In this document: piece by piece, positions 49,798-58,788 of the stretch
Layout of the letters: every line of letters begins with the position of its first letter
How positions within the stretch are numbered: position 1 is the first letter of the stretch
Assembly: GCA_002314885.1 (NCBI GenBank)
Contig: DCHT01000026.1
Span: forward strand, 19,934 to 83,933
Reading direction: 5' to 3'
Length of the DNA: 64,000 nt
DNA from: Bacteroidales bacterium UBA1745
GTDB lineage: Bacteria > Bacteroidota > Bacteroidia > Bacteroidales > UBA932
Notes under the pieces: generated by a model
Databases searched by the model: none
What the model was told of the DNA's origin: nothing
What the model saw: only the letters and a program-made list of their open reading frames with translations
Made by a program: the position numbers and the translations under genes

Positions 49798-51516
49798 ATG
49801 TCCCGTTTTCACATTACTTCTGCAGCGGCAGTTTTGTCCGTCATTCTGCTGAACTCCTGTACTGACAACAAACTTACCGGTAACGACAACTGGATCTTTG
49901 AAGGCACAGTAAAGCAGGTCAGCATTCCGCGTATAGATGCGATGCCAGACATCCCTTCCACCTATCAGATGATAGACTGGAGGGCGCAGGCCCTGTCCTA
50001 TGATGCTTATGTGTTCAACTGGGACCGTCTCGGCAAGCCAAAGGATCTCATCTGGCTTGACAAGAGCCACAGAAATGTGGACTTCGACGCTTTCGGACTT
50101 CGGACCACTGTGGATGACTGCCGTCAGGGACCGGGTGTCTCAGAGAGTTCTCACGAAGCCATCAATACGATGGCCGCTGTGATGAGCGGTGGTCTTATGG
50201 GCATTGATAAGACCAGGCAGGATGGCTACAACTATCCTCGTATGCTTCAATGCTACTACAACAAGGATTGGAAGACTATGGTGAACGGTACCTCCGGTTA
50301 TTCGACCGACTGGTGGTACAATGTACTTCCGAATATTCTCTACTATGGAGTCTGCGACCTTTTCCCAAAGGTTGAGGGAGCAGAAGATATCCAGCGCAAC
50401 ATCGCCGACCAGTTCGCCGCGGCTGATGAGATAATGGGCAAGAGTTATTCCCATTCATATTTCCATTTCGGATGGATGGCTCCGGTGCAGTCATCTGCCG
50501 CCTATCAGGAAGATGCGGCCGGTGGACAGGGCTATGTGCTCCTGAATGCCTACCGCAAGTTCGGGGACGTCAAGTACCTCCAGCACGCGATGAATGCCAT
50601 CAGCGTGCTGAACTCACAGAAAGAGAGCCGTTTCTATGAAATACTGCTTCCTTTTGGAATCTACAGTGCCGCATATCTGAATGCGGCTATGGGAACGGAC
50701 TATGACATAACCAAGATGATGAACTGGGTTTTCAACGGCTGCACCTCAAGCAAAGGTCGCAACGGCTGGGGAGTCATCGTCGGAAAATGGGGCGATTACG
50801 ATGTGTATGGCCTTCAGGGCAGTATCACGGACGGAGGCGGATATGCCTTCCTGATGAACTCCTTCGAGATGGCCTGGCCTCTCGTCCCAATGGTGAAGTA
50901 TCAGCCGCAATGGGCCCGCGCCATAGGCAAATGGATGCTCAACAATGCGAGCGCCAGCAGGCTCTTCTACCCTGGATACATTGATTCGAATCATCAGTAT
51001 GCTCGTTCATACATCAATTATACAGAAAACAACATCGCATACGAAGGTCTCAAGAAGACCGACCGCTACAATACGTATTCCTGCACTCCTATTGCGGAGG
51101 GTGATGGCCCTACCTGGGTTTCTGGAAATGGCGTGACCACAATGTTCAGTCTCTACAGCACCTCTCCTGTGGGCATTTTCGGTTCGATGATCGAAAAGAC
51201 CAACGTTGAGGGTGTCATCAGGCTCGACTGCAATGTGACCGACTTCTATGCTGAAAGGAAATATCCGGTCTATCTGTATTACAATCCTCTCGATACTGAG
51301 GTGACCGTGGACCTCAATGTGACTGAATACCGTAAATACGACCTCTTCAACATCGTTTCCAGGAACTATATCGACAAGGGCCTCAGTGAAACTTGCAGCA
51401 TAAGGCTTTATCCGAAGAGCGCTGCTGTGATATATGTCCTTCCGAATGGTACTTGTCTGGAGGAGAACGAAAGCAAGCAGATTGTAGACCAGGACGGATT
51501 CATCGTTTCTTACTGA
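49798..51516 (+). CDS. Lipoprotein of unrecognised family, copy 2
   Basis: A 572-residue lipoprotein (lipobox ILLNSC), paralogous to the 42402 product over its whole length. Shared blocks include STDWWYNVLPNILYYGV, QEDAAGGQGYVLL, ESRFYEILLPFGIY, GLQGSITDGGGYAFL and VEGVIRLDCNVTDFYAER. Fold expectation is a helical toroid with a C-terminal beta domain. It begins in the T-tract of the preceding terminator and ends one base before the next ORF. Function unknown; likely a glycan-active enzyme or binding protein differing in specificity from copy 1. Confidence 0.8.
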   Translation: MSRFHITSAAAVLSVILLNSCTDNKLTGNDNWIFEGTVKQVSIPRIDAMPDIPSTYQMIDWRAQALSYDAYVFNWDRLGKPKDLIWLDKSHRNVDFDAFGLRTTVDDCRQGPGVSESSHEAINTMAAVMSGGLMGIDKTRQDGYNYPRMLQCYYNKDWKTMVNGTSGYSTDWWYNVLPNILYYGVCDLFPKVEGAEDIQRNIADQFAAADEIMGKSYSHSYFHFGWMAPVQSSAAYQEDAAGGQGYVLLNAYRKFGDVKYLQHAMNAISVLNSQKESRFYEILLPFGIYSAAYLNAAMGTDYDITKMMNWVFNGCTSSKGRNGWGVIVGKWGDYDVYGLQGSITDGGGYAFLMNSFEMAWPLVPMVKYQPQWARAIGKWMLNNASASRLFYPGYIDSNHQYARSYINYTENNIAYEGLKKTDRYNTYSCTPIAEGDGPTWVSGNGVTTMFSLYSTSPVGIFGSMIEKTNVEGVIRLDCNVTDFYAERKYPVYLYYNPLDTEVTVDLNVTEYRKYDLFNIVSRNYIDKGLSETCSIRLYPKSAAVIYVLPNGTCLEENESKQIVDQDGFIVSY

Positions 51517-51517
51517 T

Positions 51518-53455
51518 ATGATTACACCACTTATAGGACTGCTTATGGCGCTGCAGATGCTGGGTGCCCAGGTTTTTGTGGAACCTGGCCAGACCAAAGA
51601 AGATATAGACGGCTACTTCAAGGTACTTGAGGATAATGATATGCAGGTGGCGAGGATACGCCTGTTCGGCGTACACGTCTGCAAGGGTGGAGTATGGGAC
51701 TTCAGCCTGTATGATGAAGCCTTCGATGCCGCTGAGAGGCACAATATCAAGTTGTTTGTGACGCTTTTCCCACCAACGGATGAATTGACCGACTTGGGCG
51801 GCTTCAAGTTCCCTCGTTCCAAGGAACATCTCAGGGAGATCGACGAGTATGTACGCCGCAGTGTGGAGCATTACAAGGACCATCCGGCCCTCTTCAAGTG
51901 GGTACTTCAGAATGAACCGGGCACGGAAAAGGCATCCGTCGAGCCTACCGATCTCTCGGAGGAAATCCGCCGTCAGTGGGAGGCAGTTCAGAAGCCGTCC
52001 TCCTACGACAACGGCTATCTGAAGGCAGATTTCAGCGGTCAACGCTTCCTTATTTATTATACGGACTGGTATCTCCGTCATATTTCTGATATCGTAACAT
52101 CCATCGATCCTGTCCACGGACGTCACGTGAATCCTCATCAGATTATGAGGACGCTTCCGGAGTATGATTTCGTGGCTTTCAGGGACTATCTCACATCGGT
52201 CGGGGCCTCTTTCCATATGAGCTGGCACTTTGACCTTTACACTCAGGCGGAATACCCGCTCGGAGTTTCCCTGATGTCGGACCTTATCCGCAACAATGCC
52301 GACCCTATGCCTTTCTGGGTGACTGAAATGCAGGGCGGTAATACTACTTGCAGCGGTTTCGTGCCTTATTGCCCAACAGGGGAGCACGTGAGTCAGTATC
52401 TATGGACTTCTCTTGCGGCAGGTGCGAAAGGCGTCCTTTTCTGGAGCCTCAATCCTCGAGCATCCGCAATGGAAGCGGGAGACTGGGGACTTCTGGACTA
52501 TCAGCGCAATCCTTCCGACAGGCTGCTTGCAGCAGGCGCCGTAGCTAAGTGTCTGAAGGAAAATGCCGCATTGTTCGAGTCAGCCAAACCAGTGATGAAC
52601 AAGGTTTCTCTGCTCTACAACATTGAATCACTTTGGATACAGAGACATAATTCCTCTCTCAGGGAATGCCCGGAAATCGGCCGTCGTGCTGATGCGGTAA
52701 TGGTTTCCCTGGAAATGGCCTACAAGGCTATCAGTGCCTGGGGCGTCACTCCGGATGTGCAGGAGATGTCCCGTTTCGATTGGGCGACTGCAGGGGCGGA
52801 AGGCCGCACGGTTGTGCTTTCTCATTGCATTGCCCTGCCATCATATCAGTGGCAGAACATCAGGGACTTCGTCAATAATGGCGGCCGTCTCATCGTAACC
52901 GGTCTTACAGGCTATTTCGACGAGAATATGCACTGTCTGTTTATGGACCATCCTCAGCCACTCGAGGATGTCTTCGGCGGCAAACTGAGGGAATTCAAGG
53001 TGGTTGAAGAGTCCTTCCCATCAGTGCGCAAGCTCACCGGCCACCTCTGGCGTGGCACCATACTCAAGGTCGACGGCAGCGAGGTACAGACCCTCCGTCA
53101 TAGTTTCGGAAAGGGCGAGGTAATATGGCTTCCGACCCCAGTCGAACTGGGGGCATATAGGAATGCCAAGGCCCAGAAGGCTCTTGAAAAGTTCTATGCA
53201 ACTGAATGCTGTGACGCTCTCAATGCGGCTCCGATCCGCTTCCGTAGGGCAGATGATGATCTGCTAATGAGAACGATGGTGGTTGAGGATGGATATGTGA
53301 CCGTAATCCTGAACAAGGCGGAAAACACCCGCAGCGTAAGGCTGAAGGGCAATGTCTCAGGTGCCAGGGTACTCTTTGGAAAGGCCGGAATCTGCGGCCG
53401 CCGGATTACTTTGCCTTCCGAGGGCTGCGTGGTGATGCGCTGGACCTCGAAGTAA
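51518..53455 (+). CDS. Clan GH-A glycoside hydrolase (GH42-like, possibly GH164)
   Basis: A 645-residue exported hydrolase with a short signal (MITPLIGLLMALQMLGAQ). A (beta/alpha)8 barrel carries the expected clan GH-A pair: acid/base Glu133 in WVLQNEPG and nucleophile Glu270 in FWVTEMQGG. A GH42-like middle domain of the glutamine-amidotransferase-like fold follows (DFVNNGGRLIVTGLTG) and a small C-terminal beta domain. GH42 is normally beta-galactosidase; the same three-domain plan occurs in GH164 beta-mannosidases of Bacteroides, which would fit the GH130 gene. The 3' end overlaps convergent lnt by 50 bases. Alternative start codons near the signal peptide were not apparent. Confidence 0.82.
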   Translation: MITPLIGLLMALQMLGAQVFVEPGQTKEDIDGYFKVLEDNDMQVARIRLFGVHVCKGGVWDFSLYDEAFDAAERHNIKLFVTLFPPTDELTDLGGFKFPRSKEHLREIDEYVRRSVEHYKDHPALFKWVLQNEPGTEKASVEPTDLSEEIRRQWEAVQKPSSYDNGYLKADFSGQRFLIYYTDWYLRHISDIVTSIDPVHGRHVNPHQIMRTLPEYDFVAFRDYLTSVGASFHMSWHFDLYTQAEYPLGVSLMSDLIRNNADPMPFWVTEMQGGNTTCSGFVPYCPTGEHVSQYLWTSLAAGAKGVLFWSLNPRASAMEAGDWGLLDYQRNPSDRLLAAGAVAKCLKENAALFESAKPVMNKVSLLYNIESLWIQRHNSSLRECPEIGRRADAVMVSLEMAYKAISAWGVTPDVQEMSRFDWATAGAEGRTVVLSHCIALPSYQWQNIRDFVNNGGRLIVTGLTGYFDENMHCLFMDHPQPLEDVFGGKLREFKVVEESFPSVRKLTGHLWRGTILKVDGSEVQTLRHSFGKGEVIWLPTPVELGAYRNAKAQKALEKFYATECCDALNAAPIRFRRADDDLLMRTMVVEDGYVTVILNKAENTRSVRLKGNVSGARVLFGKAGICGRRITLPSEGCVVMRWTSK

Positions 53456-55070
53456 TCACCCTCACGATCAGCGCCAAGCTGAACATCAGCGACAGGAAGA
53501 GACAGACTCTTCCGATGATGTCGCCGTATTGCACGAAGAAGGTCTTCTTTGTGTTGAGATTGACGTAGCCCCTCATCGTTTCCTTCTGCCACCAATGTGA
53601 TTTCTCGAGTATGCGGCCCTTCTGGTCGATGAAGGCGCTGACGCCGGTGTTGGCGCAGCGGGCGATGTCGCGGCGGGTCTCGATTGCTCGCAGGCTGGCG
53701 TAGCTCAGGTGCTGCTTGTAGCCCGGGGTGTCCTTCCACCAGGCGTCATTGGTGATGATGGCGAGGACCTTCGCTCCCTTCTCGATATAGCCGCGGCAGT
53801 AGTTGCCATAGATGGATTCGTAGCAGATGACAGGACCGACTGGAATCTTGCTGCCGTCGCTGCCGGCTACGTTGAGGTTGCTGATTTCCTTCTGGCCTAT
53901 GCAGCGTCCCATCACACCTCCGAGCAGGTCGTCTATCTTGCAGAAGAAGCCCGGATATGGAGTCATCTCGACGGCTACCACCAGCTTGCTTTTGTGGAAG
54001 ATGCCGAGTCTGCCGCTGCGGTCCGTCATCAGGGCCGAATTGTGGGATTCCACCCAGGTCTTGTCGCCGGCCTTCCTGGCAGTCTTGGATGGCGCCAGTG
54101 CGGAATTGATGTACTCGTAGCTGCTTGCTCCGAACATAATGTTGACATCCGGATAGTCCTGGAGGAAATCGATGAACTTCACCAGGGTGCTGCTCTGGAG
54201 CTGGCCGTTCAGGATATAGGCGTCGCCGGTGAAGGTCTCAGGGGCAAGGATGAGCAGGGGAGAGGTGGCTGTGCTGTCATTCTTCCTGTCTGCCAGTCCC
54301 TCCTCGATCTGCCCGAGCAGAATCTCGTTCTGCTGCTTCTGGGTGAGGAATTCAAACTTGTGGTATGGGTCTATGTTCGGCTGGGCGATGAAGACTTCCA
54401 GCTTGTCATCGGTCTCCTCGTAGCGGTTCCAGATGACTGCGGACCAGATGAACGGACCTATAAGTATGGCCACGAGTCCTGCGACGGAAGCAATCTTGGC
54501 CTTGATGTTCCACTTTCCGAAGAAACTGCCGTCGGAGAGGGCCACCATCATTCCGAATATGCCGAGGTTGGACGCCCATACCCAGAGGGAACCTCCGAGG
54601 GTGCCGGTGTACTCATACCACTGAATGCACTTGATGCTGCGGGCGAATGCGTTGCCGAAGACCAGCCAAGGCCAGGAAATCTGTGCCGAATCGAGATAGT
54701 ATTTCTCCCAGGCCATCCAGGTGCACATCAGTATGATATAAGGCAGGCTGCCCTTGAAATACTTGCGGCTGAGGCGGAAGATCGCGAAGACCACGGACAT
54801 CTGGAAGGCGTTGGCGACAACTGCGAATATGCCTCCGCCCACGGTCGCGTTGCACACCCAGAAGGTCGTGAGCGCATTGAACACCACGAAACAGGCGTAA
54901 TGCACCCAGAAGAAATGCTTCAGCCCCGCCTGGGTGGCGATCCTTTCGGCACAGAGCAGCGGCACCAGCGCGAACAGGGCTATGAAGCCGCAGTGCGGCA
55001 CCAGGAAAGGCAGGGACATAAGCACGGCCGAGATGCCGGCAAGTGACCATATAAGGGCTTTGTTCTTCAT
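53406..55070 (-). CDS. lnt: Apolipoprotein N-acyltransferase
   Basis: A 554-residue inner-membrane enzyme adding the third acyl chain to lipoproteins. The N-terminal ~210 residues hold about seven membrane segments. The periplasmic nitrilase domain contains the catalytic Glu in LILAPETF, Lys in FHKSKLV and Cys416 in VICYESIYG, followed by TNDAWW. One last membrane helix closes the protein. Start ATG 55070 lies seven bases from a -7 element TAACTTTG (55085 to 55078), so little or no leader is expected. Many lipoproteins in this window would be its substrates. Confidence 0.97.
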   Translation of the reverse strand: MKNKALIWSLAGISAVLMSLPFLVPHCGFIALFALVPLLCAERIATQAGLKHFFWVHYACFVVFNALTTFWVCNATVGGGIFAVVANAFQMSVVFAIFRLSRKYFKGSLPYIILMCTWMAWEKYYLDSAQISWPWLVFGNAFARSIKCIQWYEYTGTLGGSLWVWASNLGIFGMMVALSDGSFFGKWNIKAKIASVAGLVAILIGPFIWSAVIWNRYEETDDKLEVFIAQPNIDPYHKFEFLTQKQQNEILLGQIEEGLADRKNDSTATSPLLILAPETFTGDAYILNGQLQSSTLVKFIDFLQDYPDVNIMFGASSYEYINSALAPSKTARKAGDKTWVESHNSALMTDRSGRLGIFHKSKLVVAVEMTPYPGFFCKIDDLLGGVMGRCIGQKEISNLNVAGSDGSKIPVGPVICYESIYGNYCRGYIEKGAKVLAIITNDAWWKDTPGYKQHLSYASLRAIETRRDIARCANTGVSAFIDQKGRILEKSHWWQKETMRGYVNLNTKKTFFVQYGDIIGRVCLFLSLMFSLALIVRVITSRSSASPRSPRKAK

Positions 55071-55077
55071 CGTTTGA

Positions 55078-55107
55078 CAAAGTTATCAATTTCTTTTAAT
55101 ATCTTTG
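55078..55107. promoter_or_regulatory. Back-to-back -7 elements, lnt (-) and LysE gene (+)
   Basis: Minus strand TAACTTTG reads 55085 to 55078; plus strand TATCTTTG lies at 55100-55107. Start codons are seven and eight bases away, so both mRNAs would have minimal leaders. Confidence 0.65.
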
Positions 55108-55115
55108 CTCGTTAT

Positions 55116-55775
55116 ATGGTAACAGACATTCTCAAAGCAATCCTTGTGGGTATCTGCGCGGTCATTCCTGTCGGACCGATCGCCATTTTCGTACTCAGCA
55201 AGTGCCTCAACAAAGGTCGTCGCGCAGGTATGGTGACGGCCCTGGGTTCCGTGACTGTCGACACCGTATTCTCCATAGTCGCGATCTTCGCACTCGCTCT
55301 TTTCCAGAATTTTATGGAAAACAACCACGAGTGGGTGTCATTCGGCGGTGGCGTCATCCTCCTTGTCGTGGGAGCAGTGATGGCCTTCCGTAATCCGTAC
55401 CGCAGGTCCGACAAGGCCGTGGAACGTGAGAAGGATAAGGAAAAAGCATCTCCGGCCGACTATTTCCAGGCTCTCGGTATGGGCTTGTCCAACATCGGGG
55501 CCATCCTCGTGATATTCGGTCTCTTCGCCTTCTTCGGCATCTGCGACGACAGCCCGCGCGACTGGAGCGTGGCTCCTATCATCATAGCCTTTGCCTGCGG
55601 TGAGACGCTCTATTGGCTGCTTTTCACCTTTGTGGCATCTCGCTTCCACGGCAAACTTTCCGTGGACAAGATGGTCTGGGGCAACCGTTTTATGGGAATT
55701 GTACTCGCAATCATAGGTCTTGCCTTCCTCGCAGACGGAATCTTCCGCCTCGCTTCCGGCAACGGCCTCTTCTGA
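55116..55775 (+). CDS. LysE-family amino-acid exporter
   Basis: About 219 residues with six predicted membrane segments. The N-terminus DILKAILVGICAVIPVGPIAIFVLSKCLNKG matches the LysE/RhtB pattern (conserved 'PGP' equivalent is PVGP here; segment cited in two parts: ILVGICAVIPVGP and IAIFVLSKCLNKG). A charged loop lies at about 105-125. Exporters of this family expel basic or neutral amino acids; the substrate is not determinable. Start ATG 55116 was chosen because the -7 element sits immediately upstream and the preceding codons are outside the transcript. Confidence 0.82.
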   Translation: MVTDILKAILVGICAVIPVGPIAIFVLSKCLNKGRRAGMVTALGSVTVDTVFSIVAIFALALFQNFMENNHEWVSFGGGVILLVVGAVMAFRNPYRRSDKAVEREKDKEKASPADYFQALGMGLSNIGAILVIFGLFAFFGICDDSPRDWSVAPIIIAFACGETLYWLLFTFVASRFHGKLSVDKMVWGNRFMGIVLAIIGLAFLADGIFRLASGNGLF

Positions 55776-55790
55776 TAGAAATTTATAGTT

Positions 55791-56573
55791 ATGGATATCA
55801 ATCTCAAGAAATTACCAAAGAAGCTTCTTCTGAACATAGTTCTGATCATTGCCTTCGTGTTCGTGTTCGTGACCGTGACTTCCATTTTTCTCAATGGCGT
55901 CACCCATCACGGCAAATCCGTTCCCACTCCTGACTTCGTGGGCCTTACTGTACCTGAGGCCGAGGAACTCGCCCGTGACAGCAAGGTGCGCGTGGAGGTG
56001 ATCGACACCACATATGTGAAGGGCATACAGCGCGGAGGCGTATTTATGCAGGAACCGGCAGCCGGCTCTATGGTCAAGAAGAACAGGCGCATACGCCTCG
56101 TCATCAACGCTATGACTCCGAAGAAGGTGATGATGCCTTACGTGGAGGACTGCCCGGTGCGCCAGGCCGTCTCAGACCTTACTTCCAAGGGTCTCGAAGT
56201 GGGCAAGCTCATCTATGTGAGCGGCTATGACGACCGTGTGATCCAGCAGATGGTAGGCGGAAAGCGCATTGAGCCTGGCACACTCGTGGAGAGCGGCACC
56301 AAGGTCAGCCTCAAGGTCGGCCTCGATCCGAACTACAGGTACACTACAGTGCCTAACGTGCAGGGCGAAAGGGCAATGCAGGCCCGCAAGGACATCTGGG
56401 AGCGCTCCCTCAATGTCCGTAAACTTTCCTACGACAGTTCAGTCAAGACTTATGCAGACTCCCTCAATGCAGTGGTTTACCGCCAGACTCCTGACTATGG
56501 CTCAGGCCAGGTGACCAAGGGCAGCGAGGTGACTCTCTATCTGTCCGCAGATCCGGATAAACTTTCAAAATAA
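55791..56573 (+). CDS. PASTA-domain membrane protein
   Basis: A 260-residue protein with one N-terminal membrane helix (about 13-36) and three PASTA repeats outside (starting near TPDFVGLTVPEAEEL, MPYVEDCPVRQAVSDL and VPNVQGERAMQARKDI). PASTA domains bind peptidoglycan-like ligands in Gram-positive kinases; here no kinase domain is attached, which is usual for this Bacteroidota protein encoded before an RluD-type synthase. Starts 15 bases after the LysE-type gene and precedes the synthase by six bases. Confidence 0.92.
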   Translation: MDINLKKLPKKLLLNIVLIIAFVFVFVTVTSIFLNGVTHHGKSVPTPDFVGLTVPEAEELARDSKVRVEVIDTTYVKGIQRGGVFMQEPAAGSMVKKNRRIRLVINAMTPKKVMMPYVEDCPVRQAVSDLTSKGLEVGKLIYVSGYDDRVIQQMVGGKRIEPGTLVESGTKVSLKVGLDPNYRYTTVPNVQGERAMQARKDIWERSLNVRKLSYDSSVKTYADSLNAVVYRQTPDYGSGQVTKGSEVTLYLSADPDKLSK

Positions 56574-56579
56574 GCCACG

Positions 56580-57650
56580 ATGCTGGAAGACGACGAAAGA
56601 TTCAATGAGGTAGAGGACGAAGAGCAGGGGATGTTCGAGCATTATCGCTTCGACATCTCTTCCGGCCAGGATCCTGTCAGGGTGGACAAGTATCTTTCCA
56701 CCCATATGGAGTATACCTCCCGCCATCGCATCCAGCTGGCAATAAAGTCGGAATACATACGCGTCAACGACAAGATCGTGAAGGCCAATTACGTGGTCCG
56801 TCCAGGCGACGTCGTGACCTTCGTGATGCCTTACGAAAGACGCGGGCTGGAGATACTTCCCGAGAATATTCCTCTCGACATAGTCTATGAGGACGACGAT
56901 GTGCTAGTGCTCGACAAGCCTGCCGGTATGGTGGTCCATCCCGGTCACGGACACTTCAGCGGCACGCTCGTAAACGCCCTGGCCTTCCATCTGGGCATCT
57001 CCCAGGGACCTGATGCCGAGGACGAGAGGATGGGTGTGCTTGTGCACCGCATCGACAAGGACACCTCCGGACTCCTCGTGGTGGCCAAGAATGACGAGGC
57101 TCAGCTCAACCTGGCCCGCCAGTTCTTCGTGCATTCCATCGACCGCCGCTATGTGGCGATCGTGTGGGGCAATATCAAGGAAGACGAGGGTACCATCACC
57201 GGAAACATCGGCCGCGATCCAAGCGACAGGATGCGCTTCAAGGTATTCCCGGACGGCGATCAGGGCAAGCACGCCGTGACTCATTACAAGGTCCTCGAGC
57301 GCTTCGGCTATGTCACCGTGGTGGAGTGCCGCCTCGAGACCGGCCGTACCCATCAGATACGCGTACATTTCAATTATATAGGTCACCCGCTGTTCAACGA
57401 CGAGCGCTATGACGGCGCTGAGATACGCAAGGGTACCATATACGCAAAATACAGACAGTTCATCGAGAACTGCTTCAAGATATGCCCTCGCCAGGCCCTC
57501 CACGCCAGGCTTCTGGGCTTCGTACATCCGAAGACAGGCAAACACATACTCTTCGAATCACCGCTTCCTGACGATATGAGCCAGCTCATAGAAAAGTGGC
57601 GCAAGTATTCAGAGAATATGAGCGAATGGCTGTCCGAACCGGAAAACTGA
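56580..57650 (+). CDS. RluD-family 23S rRNA pseudouridine synthase
   Basis: A 356-residue RluA/RluD-type enzyme. An S4 RNA-binding domain occupies about 25-90 (VDKYLSTHM, RIQLAIKSEYIRVND), followed by the catalytic domain with LVHRIDKDTSGLLVVAKN, whose Asp159 is the catalytic aspartate, and the TGRTHQIRVHF block. Probably modifies helix 69 of 23S rRNA as RluD does, though RluC-type sites are possible. Middle gene of a compact run PASTA-rlu-coaD-ung. Confidence 0.94.
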   Translation: MLEDDERFNEVEDEEQGMFEHYRFDISSGQDPVRVDKYLSTHMEYTSRHRIQLAIKSEYIRVNDKIVKANYVVRPGDVVTFVMPYERRGLEILPENIPLDIVYEDDDVLVLDKPAGMVVHPGHGHFSGTLVNALAFHLGISQGPDAEDERMGVLVHRIDKDTSGLLVVAKNDEAQLNLARQFFVHSIDRRYVAIVWGNIKEDEGTITGNIGRDPSDRMRFKVFPDGDQGKHAVTHYKVLERFGYVTVVECRLETGRTHQIRVHFNYIGHPLFNDERYDGAEIRKGTIYAKYRQFIENCFKICPRQALHARLLGFVHPKTGKHILFESPLPDDMSQLIEKWRKYSENMSEWLSEPEN

Positions 57651-57658
57651 TTTCTGAA

Positions 57659-58117
57659 ATGAAAAGAGTTGCACTTTTTCCGGGATCTTTCGATCCCTTC
57701 ACCGCAGGCCACCTCAATATCCTGAAGAGGGCCCTCACTATGTTCGACGAGGTCGTAGTGGCCGTCGGTATCAACCAGGACAAGAGGGGCTTCTTCACCA
57801 CCGAGAAGAAACTGGACATCATACGTCAGGCCGTTGCAGGTATGAAGAACGTCGAGGTTATGTCCTATGACAATCTCACCATCGACACTTGCCGCAGCCT
57901 CGGCATACATCACATCGTCAGGGGTGTCCGCAATATGATCGACTTCGAGACCGAGAGGTCCATCGCCGATGCCAACCGCAGGCTGGCCCCGGAAATCGAG
58001 ACCATCATCATCCCTACCGCGCAGGAGTTTGCACATATCTCCTCCACCGCCGTGCGAGACCTCATCAAGCACAACGGTGACGCATCCCTCTTCCTTCCGG
58101 AAAACGTCAAATTATGA
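57659..58117 (+). CDS. coaD: Phosphopantetheine adenylyltransferase
   Basis: A 152-residue enzyme of coenzyme A synthesis, transferring AMP to 4'-phosphopantetheine. The nucleotidyltransferase signature is FPGSFDPFTAGH (7-18), and EFAHISSTAVRDL near the C-terminus matches the second conserved block. Start is ATG 57659; a GTG start further upstream overlaps the previous gene and has no family counterpart. Overlaps ung by four bases (ATGA). Confidence 0.97.
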   Translation: MKRVALFPGSFDPFTAGHLNILKRALTMFDEVVVAVGINQDKRGFFTTEKKLDIIRQAVAGMKNVEVMSYDNLTIDTCRSLGIHHIVRGVRNMIDFETERSIADANRRLAPEIETIIIPTAQEFAHISSTAVRDLIKHNGDASLFLPENVKL

Positions 58118-58788
58118 ATGTCAAGATAGAGGAAAGCTGGAAGGCCGCCCTGGCTCCGGAGTTCGAGAAGCCTTATTTCTCGGCCCTTGCCCAGGCTCTG
58201 CACGCCGAAAAGGCTGCGGGCTACACCATCTATCCTCCGGGCAATCTCATCTTCAATGCCTTTGAGAGGACTCCTCTGGACTCCCTCAAGGTGGTGATTC
58301 TGGGACAGGATCCCTATCACAACCCTGGCGAAGCAATGGGACTGTCCTTTTCTGTTCCCAACGGCATAAAGATGCCGCCTTCGCTGCGCAACATCTTCAA
58401 GGAAATCCACGACGAACTGGGCGTGGAAATGAGCGGAAATACCGACCTGACTCCTTGGGCGGAGCAGGGCGTGCTGCTTCTCAACGCTATGCTCACCGTC
58501 AGGGCCGGTTCCGATGGCGCCGCTTCCCACAAGAATCTGGGCTGGCAGCAGTTCACCGATGCGGTCATACGCTATATCTCCGACAACTGCAGCGGAGTCG
58601 TGTTCCTGCTCTGGGGCAATTTCGCCCGCACCAAGAAAGTGTTCATCGACACGACGAAGCACTATGTCCTCGAGGCTGCCCATCCGTCACCTCTGGCCGG
58701 CGGAGCCTTCTTCGGCTGCGGACATTTCAGAAGGACCAACGAGATCCTTCTCTCGCTGGGACGTACTCCTATAGACTGGAAACTTTAA
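58114..58788 (+). CDS. ung: Uracil-DNA glycosylase
   Basis: A 224-residue family 1 glycosylase removing uracil from DNA. The water-activating loop is ILGQDPYHN (Asp66) and the minor-groove loop is AAHPSPLAGG (His190). Length is standard. Its stop is directly followed by the stop of the convergent gene, with no intervening base. Confidence 0.98.
   Translation: MNVKIEESWKAALAPEFEKPYFSALAQALHAEKAAGYTIYPPGNLIFNAFERTPLDSLKVVILGQDPYHNPGEAMGLSFSVPNGIKMPPSLRNIFKEIHDELGVEMSGNTDLTPWAEQGVLLLNAMLTVRAGSDGAASHKNLGWQQFTDAVIRYISDNCSGVVFLLWGNFARTKKVFIDTTKHYVLEAAHPSPLAGGAFFGCGHFRRTNEILLSLGRTPIDWKL

Noticed and set aside
53709..55046. 445-codon plus-strand frame opposite lnt
   Set aside because: lnt has the full catalytic set and membrane segments; the plus product is Glu/Gly-rich without motifs.
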